Positions 15,610-22,473 of a DNA stretch of 41,134 bases are shown in pieces. Each line of letters begins with the position of its first letter. Position 1 is the first letter of the stretch. Source of the DNA: Chthoniobacter flavus (lineage in GTDB: Bacteria; Verrucomicrobiota; Verrucomicrobiia; Chthoniobacterales; Terrimicrobiaceae); NCBI GenBank assembly GCA_945860745.1, contig CAMASH010000027.1:1-41134 (forward strand). The letters run 5' to 3'. The notes beneath the pieces are model-generated. The model was not told the DNA's origin. It worked only from the letters and a program-made list of their open reading frames with translations, and did not search any database. Both the position numbers and the translations under genes were made by a program.

Positions 15610-15925
15610 GGCAGTTCCATCGGGTCGAATTGAGTTTCGTTCTGGCTTACGGAAACAAGCTTCCAGTCCCAAGGCTCCCAGCTTTTGCGTCGCCACGCAA
15701 ACGGGAAGTCATCTTCCCGCGCATTCCCCTGTTCGAGGATGGGCCCGGCGTTGGCACGCCCGGACAGGCCCAGGCGGGCGGCCGGGACCGCGGCGGAGCC
15801 CTGACGGCTCCCGGACAGGTTTTCCGGGACGATGCGCAGCACCAGAAAACTCCAGGACCAGCCAGCCAACCAGGAACACCACCGCACCGGCCAGCACGGG
15901 CAGAAGCAGGGACCGATCAATCCCC
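15606..15925 (-). pseudogene. Small membrane-anchored protein gene, apparently frameshifted
   Basis: One frame encodes a good membrane anchor, RSLLLPVLAGAVVFLVGWLV, then LEF. The adjacent frame continues as LVLRIVPENLSGSRQGSAAV and ends WKLVSVSQNETQFDPMELP at a stop overlapping the next ATG (ATGA). Removing one base from the A4 run at 15846-15849 (T4 on the coding strand) joins anchor and tail. The coupling of its stop to the next gene supports a formerly or really functional gene. Either a natural frameshift or a homopolymer error explains it. No clear start codon remains for the anchor frame. Confidence 0.5.
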
Positions 15926-15987
15926 AGGACCGGATCTCAAAAAAACAGCGCTGGTCCCGCCGGTGTTTTTCGTTTCATACCAGAAGC

Positions 15988-16452
15988 ATGCCGCGCTACC
16001 GCCCGAATGTCGCATTCATTTTGCGGAACTCCTCCGGGGAGATCCTTGTCTGCGAGCGGAGCGACTGGCCCGGCTGCTGGCAATTCCCCCAGGGCGGGGT
16101 GAAAAAAAACGAAACGCTGCTCGAAGCGCTCCACCGCGAAGTCGAGGAAGAACTCGGACTCCGGCCCGCTGAGTACCGCCTGCTTTCCCGCAAGGGGCCG
16201 TATCGATATCTGTTCACCGGCGGCAGAAAAAAAGCGGGCTACGACGGCCAGGAACAGCAGTATTTCCTGGGGGAAGCGGTCAATCCGCACGTCGTTTTGC
16301 GATTCGACGCCACCCACGAATTCCGGGCCGCCCGCTGGCTGCCACCCGCTGATTACAATTTGGCTTGCCTCCCGCCGATGAAACGCGCGGTCTATGCGGC
16401 GGTCTTCCGGGATTTTTTCGGCCTCGGGACGCCGGATGCTCCGGCCCGCTAA
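15988..16452 (+). CDS. rppH: Nudix hydrolase, RppH-like
   Basis: 154 residues starting MPRYRPNVAFILRNSSGEIL, the RNA pyrophosphohydrolase style of N-terminus. It is followed by WQFPQGGVKKNETLLEALHR and EVEEELGL, which fits the Nudix box G-x5-E-x7-REVxEELGU exactly. QYFLGE and FRAARWLPP are also RppH/NudH-like. Such enzymes remove pyrophosphate from RNA 5' ends or hydrolyse diadenosine polyphosphates. The ATG at 15988 is chosen because the upstream codons of the open frame are not family-like. Divergent from the purF operon. Confidence 0.82.
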   Translation: MPRYRPNVAFILRNSSGEILVCERSDWPGCWQFPQGGVKKNETLLEALHREVEEELGLRPAEYRLLSRKGPYRYLFTGGRKKAGYDGQEQQYFLGEAVNPHVVLRFDATHEFRAARWLPPADYNLACLPPMKRAVYAAVFRDFFGLGTPDAPAR

Positions 16453-16497
16453 ATTCAGTTGACTTGCCGCACGGATGGGGGATTCTCCGGCCCGATT

Positions 16498-16587
16498 ATG
16501 TTCACACTTTCGGCTTTCATGGTTTTATCGAGCGCCCTCATCGGGGGCATCTGGTGGGCCTGCCGGAACGATTCAGGCGCCTCCTGA
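16498..16587 (+). CDS. Possible 29-residue single-span membrane microprotein
   Basis: ATG at 16498 begins a short frame reading MFTLSAFMVLSSALIGGIWW then ACRNDSGAS and stop. It is one hydrophobic helix with a short polar tail. It lies between the Nudix and GNAT genes, on the same strand. No good ribosome-binding site is visible and I cannot show conservation, so this is only a candidate. Confidence 0.3.
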   Translation: MFTLSAFMVLSSALIGGIWWACRNDSGAS

Positions 16588-16608
16588 TTCCGCTATCCGG
16601 TCTGTATC

Positions 16609-17142
16609 ATGATAATTCCCTGGCAAAGATTCACATGGGATCTTGAAAAGATCCCGACTGCGGAACCCGAAGTTCCCGCCCCCTATGTCCTCCGGCTCGC
16701 GGAGAACGACGAAGCGGCCGACATCCAAAAGACCGTCGCCAGCGCCTTCAGCATGGACACCGGCTGGGGCGACATCCAGAAGTTCCTGATCGAGTGGATG
16801 GGGAAAAATGTCGGCCTCGCTTTCGAGAAGGACAGCAAAAGCCGGTGTCTTGTCCTGCTCCATGGCACCCGGATCATCGGAGCCTCGGTGTTGTGCACGG
16901 AGGAAGAGGCGGAGAATCATCTCACCACCGGACCCTGCATTTTGCACGAATACGGCAGCCGGGGCCTCGGCAGCCTTCTTCTGCGAGCCTCACTCTCCAG
17001 CCTGCGGGGAATCGGCCTCAAACACGCCCACGGCATCACGCGGAAGAAAACCGCCGCCGCGCGGTTCATTTATCCAAAGTCCGGCGGCACCCCCGAACCC
17101 TGGACCCTGGAACTCGAATTCCCCTCGAAACAGGCGGCGTAA
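16609..17142 (+). CDS. GNAT-family N-acetyltransferase
   Basis: 177 residues. A GNAT core begins at [20 protein letters not shown]. The strand [20 protein letters not shown] is followed by the acetyl-CoA-binding stretch [20 protein letters not shown], which has the R/Q-x-x-G-x-G/A pattern as SRGLGSLLL. The end is degenerate in GNAT terms ([17 protein letters not shown]). Substrate unknown. It lies 66 bp before the ATP-grasp gene on the same strand; GNAT enzymes are frequent partners in ATP-grasp peptide-modification loci, so linkage may be functional, but this is inference. Confidence 0.75.
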   Translation: MIIPWQRFTWDLEKIPTAEPEVPAPYVLRLAENDEAADIQKTVASAFSMDTGWGDIQKFLIEWMGKNVGLAFEKDSKSRCLVLLHGTRIIGASVLCTEEEAENHLTTGPCILHEYGSRGLGSLLLRASLSSLRGIGLKHAHGITRKKTAAARFIYPKSGGTPEPWTLELEFPSKQAA

Positions 17143-17207
17143 ATCCGCCGGATGAACCGCTTTGCCCTTTGCAAAGAGGTCCTTTTTTGGCAGGCAGGCA
17201 GGATTCG

Positions 17208-18719
17208 ATGAACGGGCTGCTGAAGGATTACGAGGTCGGGGACTTTTTTGACGAGATGTTTTCCGCACCCGGAGTGGTGCGGCCCCATTACGAACTGGTG
17301 GCCCGGCGTCTTGGCGAGATGGCGGATGGCGAACTCGCGCGCAAATGCGTGCTGGCGGAAAAATCCTACCTCAATCAGGGCATCACCTTCACCGTTTACA
17401 GCGGCGACGAGGGCACCGAACGGATTTTTCCCTTCGATCTGATTCCGCGCATCATCCCGGCCAAGGAATGGGAGCATGTCGAACGCGGCCTGGTCCAGCG
17501 CCTGACCGCGCTGAACCTTTTCCTGCACGACATCTACCACGAGCAGCGCATCCTCAAGGAAAAGATCATTCCCGAGGAAATCGTCCTCAGTGCGAAGCAT
17601 TTCCGGCCGGAACTGATCGGTTTTGATGTTCCGAAAAACATCTACATCCATATCTGCGGCACCGACCTGATCCGCGACCGCCAGGGCGTTTACACCGTGC
17701 TGGAGGACAACGGACGCTGCCCCTCCGGCGTTTCTTACGTGCTGGAAAACCGCCAGGCCATGAAGCGGGTTTTCCCCAAGCTCTTCCACAAGTATCCCGT
17801 CCGCCCGGTGGACCGCTACGCCCAGGATCTCCTCGCCGCGCTGCGCTATGTCGCTCCGCACGACAACCCCGATCCCACGGTGGTTGTCCTCTCTCCCGGC
17901 ATCTACAATTCCGCCTACTTCGAGCACTCTTTCCTCGCCCGCTCCATGGGCATCGAAATCGTCACCGGCAACGACCTTCTGGTCCAAGACGCCCGCGTCT
18001 TCATGAAAACAACCAGGGGCCTCAAACAGGTGGATGTCATTTACCGGCGCATCGACGACGACTTCATCGACCCGACCGTTTTCCGCAAGGACTCCGTGCT
18101 CGGCGTGCCGGGCCTCATCGAAGCCTACCGCAAAGGCAACGTCAATCTCGCCAACGCCGTCGGCACCGGCGTGGCCGACGACAAGGTCACGTATTACTAC
18201 GTGCCCAGAATGATCAAATTCTACCTCGGCGAGGAACCCCTCCTGCCCAACGTCGAGACGTTCCTCACATCCGACGAAGCCGAGCGTAAATACGTGCTGG
18301 AAAATCTGGAAAACCTCGTGGTCAAAGCCGCCAACGAAAGCGGCGGTTACGGCATGCTGATCGGCCCGCACGCCAGCAGGGAAGAGATCGAGAAATTCCG
18401 CGCCGCCATCATCGACGATCCCCGCGGTTACGTGGCCCAGCCCGTCATCAGCCTCTCCCGCTCGCCGTCGTTCTGCGAGGGAGGCGCCGAGGGCCGCCAC
18501 ATTGATTTGCGCCCCTACATTCTCAGCGGCGAAAAAACCAGCATCATCCCCGGCGGCCTGACCCGGGTGGCCCTGCGCAAAGGCTCGCTCGTGGTCAACT
18601 CCAGCCAGGGCGGCGGCAGCAAGGACACCTGGGTGCTGGATGACGACGAGCCGGTCCCGGAGTCCGGTCAAATGACCAATCCCTCCGCCCTCCGCCCTCC
18701 GCCCTCCGCCCTTTCCTGA
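17208..18719 (+). CDS. Circularly permuted ATP-grasp protein, type 2 (DUF404/407)
   Basis: 503 residues. The N-terminal block [20 protein letters not shown] and the segments LDNGR-like [73 protein letters not shown] and the end [11 protein letters not shown] are those of the CP_ATPgrasp_2 family. The family is predicted to form peptide or amide bonds and is nearly always paired with an alpha-E protein, as here; the product is unknown. The ATG at 17208 follows GGCAGGATTCG. Its last 13 codons come from a CCCTCCG tandem repeat and the stop overlaps the next ATG (TGATG). Confidence 0.9.
   Translation: MNGLLKDYEVGDFFDEMFSAPGVVRPHYELVARRLGEMADGELARKCVLAEKSYLNQGITFTVYSGDEGTERIFPFDLIPRIIPAKEWEHVERGLVQRLTALNLFLHDIYHEQRILKEKIIPEEIVLSAKHFRPELIGFDVPKNIYIHICGTDLIRDRQGVYTVLEDNGRCPSGVSYVLENRQAMKRVFPKLFHKYPVRPVDRYAQDLLAALRYVAPHDNPDPTVVVLSPGIYNSAYFEHSFLARSMGIEIVTGNDLLVQDARVFMKTTRGLKQVDVIYRRIDDDFIDPTVFRKDSVLGVPGLIEAYRKGNVNLANAVGTGVADDKVTYYYVPRMIKFYLGEEPLLPNVETFLTSDEAERKYVLENLENLVVKAANESGGYGMLIGPHASREEIEKFRAAIIDDPRGYVAQPVISLSRSPSFCEGGAEGRHIDLRPYILSGEKTSIIPGGLTRVALRKGSLVVNSSQGGGSKDTWVLDDDEPVPESGQMTNPSALRPPPSALS
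18681..18715. repeat. 7-bp tandem repeat (CCCTCCG x4 plus partial)
   Basis: Four exact CCCTCCG units (18681-18708) and a fifth diverged unit CCCTTTC end two bases before the TGATG stop/start junction of the ATP-grasp and alpha-E genes. The repeat encodes the proline- and serine-rich tail RPPPSALS. The unit length is not a multiple of three, so gain or loss of a unit shifts the frame. Confidence 0.8.
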
Positions 18720-19684
18720 TGCTTTCCCGCGTCGCCGATTCCTGTTTCTGGCTCAGCCGCTACATCGAGCGGGCCGAGAGCAACGCCCGCATCCTCGATG
18801 TCAACATGCAGCTCATCCTCGATTTTGAGGATCAGGCTCCGCCCCTCGTGCAAAGACACTGGCGGGCGGTGCTGGCCACGCTGGAGGACCAGGAACTCTA
18901 CAACGAACTGTCTCAGGAAATCACCCCGGACGCCGTGCTGGAGTTCGTCACCTTCGAAAAGAAAAACCCGCACGCCATCGTCACCTCCATCGCCAACGCG
19001 CGGGAAAACGCCCGCACGGTGCGCGAGCAAATTTCCAGCGAGATGTGGGAGCAGATCAACCGCACCCATCTTTATCTGCGCGACGGACGGGGACGGGCGG
19101 ATTTTAACGACAGCCCGATCGATTTCTACCGCCGGCTGGTGGATCAGCTCCATGCCTTCCAAGGCACGACCGATGCGACCATGCTTCACGGCGATGGCTG
19201 GGATTTTATCCAGCTCGGCAAATACCTCGAACGGGCCGATTCCACCTCCCGCGTGCTCGACATCAAATACCACATCCTCCTGCCCAGCGGCGAACAGGTC
19301 GGCGGTAATGCGGACATCACCCAGTGGATGGCCGTGCTGCGCTCCTGCAGCGGCATGGAGGCGTATTTGAAGACCTCTGTCGGTCAGGTCACCGGCTGGC
19401 AGGTCGCGGAGTTTCTCGTCCTGCACGACGAATTCCCCCGCTCGATCCGTTTCTGCGTCGATCAACTCGACAGCGCCCTGCACCGCATTTCCGACTGCGA
19501 CCGCGGACACTTCAGCAACGAGGCCGAGCGTCTCTGCGGCACCCTGCGATCCAGCCTCGACTACACCACCATCGGCGCCGTCTTCCAGACCGGCCTGCAC
19601 CAGTTTCTCGACCAGACCCAACTGCGCCTCATTCAAATCGCCGACGCCATCACCCAGACCTATTGTCAGTGGAAGGACGAATAA
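18719..19684 (+). CDS. Alpha-E domain protein (DUF403)
   Basis: 321 residues, all-helical. It begins with the signature [20 protein letters not shown], the near-invariant start of this family, and repeats a similar motif internally (FIQLGKYLERADSTSRVLD). Alpha-E proteins accompany circularly permuted ATP-grasp enzymes and often a transglutaminase-like peptidase in predicted peptide-synthesis loci. Their biochemical role is unproven. Translation is coupled to the ATP-grasp gene by TGATG. The transglutaminase member is missing here and a nuclease gene overlaps its end instead. Confidence 0.92.
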   Translation: MLSRVADSCFWLSRYIERAESNARILDVNMQLILDFEDQAPPLVQRHWRAVLATLEDQELYNELSQEITPDAVLEFVTFEKKNPHAIVTSIANARENARTVREQISSEMWEQINRTHLYLRDGRGRADFNDSPIDFYRRLVDQLHAFQGTTDATMLHGDGWDFIQLGKYLERADSTSRVLDIKYHILLPSGEQVGGNADITQWMAVLRSCSGMEAYLKTSVGQVTGWQVAEFLVLHDEFPRSIRFCVDQLDSALHRISDCDRGHFSNEAERLCGTLRSSLDYTTIGAVFQTGLHQFLDQTQLRLIQIADAITQTYCQWKDE

Positions 19685-20334
19685 TCCGCCTGCTGGTCTT
19701 TCTCGCCGTCACCACCTGGGCCCAGGCGGCCGGGTGGGACACCCTCACCGGCGGCCGGCTCAAGGACAGCGCGTGGAACGACGGCGATAGCTTTCACGTC
19801 CTCCAGGGCGGCAAGGAATTCATCTTCCGCCTCTGCTATGTGGACACACCGGAAACCAAGGCCCACAAGGACCTGACCAAACGCACGACCGCCCAGGCGC
19901 GCTATTGGAAAATCCGCAAAAAGGACATGTTTCCCCTCGCCGCAGAGGCTGCCGCCTACACCGAAAGCCTTCTCGCCGGCGGCTTCACCATCAAAACCCG
20001 GTGGGAGGACGCCAAAGGCGACAGCCGCCTGCCGCGCTACTTCGGCGTCATCATCACGCCCCAGGGCGATCTGGCCGAACTCCTCGTGGCCAAAGGCTAC
20101 GCCCGCGTGTATGGGTTCTCGCCCGATTATCCCGGCGGAACCAGCGCGGACCGATACAAGGACAAGCTCAAATCGCTCGAGGACAAGGCCCGGGATAAGG
20201 AACTGGGCGCATGGGCTTTTTCCAAAAGCGCGGGCCAGCCGGCGGGGAAATCTGCGGAATCTCCGGATAAGAAAAAACCCGCCGCCACCCCGGCGGAGAG
20301 GAAGTCCGGACGCAGCGGGATTCCGGCGTTTTGA
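19669..20334 (+). CDS. Secreted thermonuclease-like protein (SNase fold)
   Basis: About 221 residues with a signal peptide RLLVFLAVTTWAQAAG, then an SNase domain. It has GDSFHVLQGGKEFIFRLCYV, the DTPETK motif, and RLPRYFGVI, matching the positions of the catalytic Arg35, Glu43 and Arg87 of staphylococcal nuclease. LLVAKGYARVYG is the usual final strand. A Lys/Pro/Ser-rich tail ends the protein. The GTG at 19669 overlaps the alpha-E gene by 16 bp and gives a good leader; no ATG precedes the hydrophobic segment. Predicted to act in the periplasm or outside the cell on DNA or RNA. Confidence 0.82.
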   Translation: MEGRIIRLLVFLAVTTWAQAAGWDTLTGGRLKDSAWNDGDSFHVLQGGKEFIFRLCYVDTPETKAHKDLTKRTTAQARYWKIRKKDMFPLAAEAAAYTESLLAGGFTIKTRWEDAKGDSRLPRYFGVIITPQGDLAELLVAKGYARVYGFSPDYPGGTSADRYKDKLKSLEDKARDKELGAWAFSKSAGQPAGKSAESPDKKKPAATPAERKSGRSGIPAF

Positions 20335-20337
20335 ATC

Positions 20338-20358
20338 GCATCAGCTGGAAGCAGATGC
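20338..20358. repeat. Dispersed hairpin repeat, copy 2
   Basis: GCATCAGCT-GGA-AGCAGATGC, the counterpart of 5464-5484, with one mismatch in the stem. The flanks (AATC before, CACACACCGTC after) also match copy 1. It starts 3 bp after the nuclease stop and lies between convergent genes, where it may also serve as a terminator. Confidence 0.6.
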
Positions 20359-20367
20359 CACACACCG

Positions 20368-20673
20368 TCAGAAATCCGGATCCTCCGGCATCGCCAGCAG
20401 CCGGGCAAAGGTCTGCAAAATCCGGGCCGATGTTTCCTCGTCCAGTGCGCCCAGTTTTTTCAAGGCTCTGCGATTGATGGGCCGGATCAAATCGCAGGCC
20501 ACGATGTACTTTTTACGATTCCAGAGAATGACTTCGCGCAGCGGCGTGAGGGCAATCTTTTCGCGCAGTGGGCAGACCAATCGGGTCGGAAGAGACGCCA
20601 AGGCAGGGTGTTGCAACCCCACCAGATTCGGCCCCCGGTTATCCGCCGTCGAAGAATAAACGGGAAGGTTCAC
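20368..20673 (-). CDS. CcdB/PemK-superfamily-like toxin
   Basis: 101 residues: MNLPVYSSTADNRGPNLVGL opens with the short strand pattern of CcdB, then TRLVCPLRE, LTPLREVILWNRKKYIVACD, and the closing helix LDEETSARILQTFARLLAM. Length and layout fit CcdB, a gyrase poison, although sequence alone does not prove the target and MazF-like RNase activity is possible. It overlaps the upstream antitoxin-like gene by 4 bp. It is convergent with the nuclease gene. Confidence 0.68.
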   Translation of the reverse strand: MNLPVYSSTADNRGPNLVGLQHPALASLPTRLVCPLREKIALTPLREVILWNRKKYIVACDLIRPINRRALKKLGALDEETSARILQTFARLLAMPEDPDF

Positions 20674-20915
20674 TCCTCGTGAACGGGATACTCCGCGTTC
20701 AACGCCAGCGTTTGCTCACAGACTTCCGGGGTGTAAGCCGCCGCCGCCCCGAGGTAAAACCGCCGCCGCTCCCGCCGGCGGGCCTCCCCTTCCAGCAGAC
20801 GGTGCAGAAAGGTGGACTTCGGCATGTCCTCGCGCAGGGAATCCAGCAGCCGGATGGCCGGCGCCGGGAGGGTCAGAGTCTGACGACTGAGAGGCGACTC
20901 TTTTGCGACTTTCAT
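20670..20915 (-). CDS. Antitoxin-like protein paired with the CcdB-like toxin
   Basis: 81 residues from the ATG at 20915 (MKVAKESPLSRQTLTLPAPA). The N-terminal strand QTLTLPAPAIRLLD and helices resemble a ribbon-helix-helix DNA-binding domain, and the C-terminus is a charged tail that could bind the toxin. Its stop overlaps the toxin start (ATGA). The order antitoxin then toxin and the coupling are typical of type II pairs, whose antitoxin represses the shared promoter. It is divergent from lysA, 88 bp away. Confidence 0.66.
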   Translation of the reverse strand: MKVAKESPLSRQTLTLPAPAIRLLDSLREDMPKSTFLHRLLEGEARRRERRRFYLGAAAAYTPEVCEQTLALNAEYPVHEE

Positions 20916-21003
20916 GAAGGCACTATGGATCACAGGGATGGCACGGTCAAGAAAGTCGGGGCGGCCGATTGACACGAAAGGCCGCCAACCGCATTTTCTC
21001 CCC

Positions 21004-22290
21004 GTGCATTTATTTTCGTATCACGACGGCGTTCTCCACTGTGAGGGCGTGAATTTGGAGGAACTGGCGGACCAGACCGGGACGCCGGCTTATGTTTACT
21101 CGGCGGAGACAATCCGCGGGAATTTCCGGCGGCTTGATGCGGCGCTCAAGCCCCTCGATCACCTCATTTGCTATGCCGTGAAGGCCAATTCGAATCTGGC
21201 CGTGCTCGATCTGCTGCGTCGGGAGGGTGCCGGTTTTGACATCGTTTCCGAGGGCGAACTCTTCCGCGTCCAGCGGGCCGGGGGCGATCCGGCCAAATGC
21301 ACGTTCGCGGGCGTGGCTAAGACGGCGGACGAGATCACCGCCGCTCTGCGCGCGGGCATCCACAGCTTCAATGTGGAGAGCGAACCCGAACTCGAACGCA
21401 TCAACGACATAGCGGGTTCCCTCGGCCTGAAGGCTCCGATCGCCGTGCGGGTGAACCCCGATGTGGACGCCAAAACCCACAAGTATATCTCCACCGGGAA
21501 GAGCCTGAACAAATTCGGCATCGGCCTCGACCGTGCCGCCGAGGTTTATGCCCGGGCGGCGGAACTGCCCCATCTGCATCTGCGCGGGGTGCAAACCCAC
21601 ATCGGTTCGCAGATTCTCGAACCCGAACCGTTCGCGGAGGCCGCCGCCAAGCTGGTCCCGCTGGTGGAATCGCTCCGCGACAGTTACGGCATCGAGTTTT
21701 TCAGCATCGGGGGCGGCGTGGGGATCGTCTACGATCCCGCTCTGGCCAGTGGGGACCCCGCCTGGTGGCAGTCCGCCGACCATCCGCGCCGCATCACGCC
21801 GGAGGACTATGCCGCCGCCATCGTGCCCATTCTCCAACCGCTCGGCCTGCGCATCCTCTTCGAACCCGGCCGCTTCATGGTGGGCAACGCCGGCGTCCTG
21901 CTCAGCACGGTGCAATACGTGAAAACGAATCCGGCCAAAACCTTCACCATTGTGGATGCCGGCATGAATGACCTCATCCGCCCCGCGCTCTACGAGGGCT
22001 ATCACGAAGTGGTCCCCTTGCGCCAAACCGGGCGGGAACCCGCCGTGATGGATGTCGTCGGCCCGGTCTGCGAAAGCGGCGATTTCTTCGCCCAGGATCG
22101 CGAGGTTCCGCCCCTGGCTGAAAACGACCGCATCGCGCTGATGAGCGCCGGGGCCTACGGCTTTGTCATGGCCTCAAACTACAACTCGCGTCCCCTCCTG
22201 CCCGAGGTGCTGGTGGAGGGGGAAAAATGGACCGTCGTCCGCCAGCGTCAGACGCTGGAGGATTTGGTGCAGGGTGAGTCGATTCCGTGA
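21004..22290 (+). CDS. lysA: Diaminopimelate decarboxylase
   Basis: About 428 residues from the GTG at 21004. It decarboxylates meso-diaminopimelate to lysine with PLP. K60 in CYAVKANSN forms the Schiff base. THIGSQI, FFSIGGGVGI, FEPGRFMVGNAG, GMNDLIRPALY and the cross-subunit GPVCESGDFFAQDR are the usual fold III decarboxylase motifs. The open frame extends upstream to 20914, but this would be antisense to the antitoxin and is not family-like. Probably monocistronic, followed by a large palindrome. Confidence 0.95.
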   Translation: MHLFSYHDGVLHCEGVNLEELADQTGTPAYVYSAETIRGNFRRLDAALKPLDHLICYAVKANSNLAVLDLLRREGAGFDIVSEGELFRVQRAGGDPAKCTFAGVAKTADEITAALRAGIHSFNVESEPELERINDIAGSLGLKAPIAVRVNPDVDAKTHKYISTGKSLNKFGIGLDRAAEVYARAAELPHLHLRGVQTHIGSQILEPEPFAEAAAKLVPLVESLRDSYGIEFFSIGGGVGIVYDPALASGDPAWWQSADHPRRITPEDYAAAIVPILQPLGLRILFEPGRFMVGNAGVLLSTVQYVKTNPAKTFTIVDAGMNDLIRPALYEGYHEVVPLRQTGREPAVMDVVGPVCESGDFFAQDREVPPLAENDRIALMSAGAYGFVMASNYNSRPLLPEVLVEGEKWTVVRQRQTLEDLVQGESIP

Positions 22291-22316
22291 TACGATCCGA
22301 AGGCAATCTCTTCTTC

Positions 22317-22430
22317 GGGTCGGGTGGGCGTCTCGCCCGCCGATTCAGGCATCCTGCCGGAATCTTCCTTCGCCAGTGGCCGGCAGGACGCAAGATGCGC
22401 CCTGCGGCGGGCGGGACGCCCACCCGACCC
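22317..22430. repeat. Large nested palindrome between lysA and ppk
   Basis: Outer arms 22317-22342 and 22405-22430 match at 25 of 26 positions (start GGGTCGGGTGGGCGTC). An inner pair TCCTGCCGG / CCGGCAGGA lies within. The element fills the gap between convergent genes; no reading frame in 22291-22473 looks coding. It resembles a REP/BIME-type mobile palindrome and would form a strong cruciform or RNA hairpin. Confidence 0.75.
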
Positions 22431-22473
22431 AATGGCTCTACGGACGGCTCTTGTCACTTATGAGCCGGCTGCC

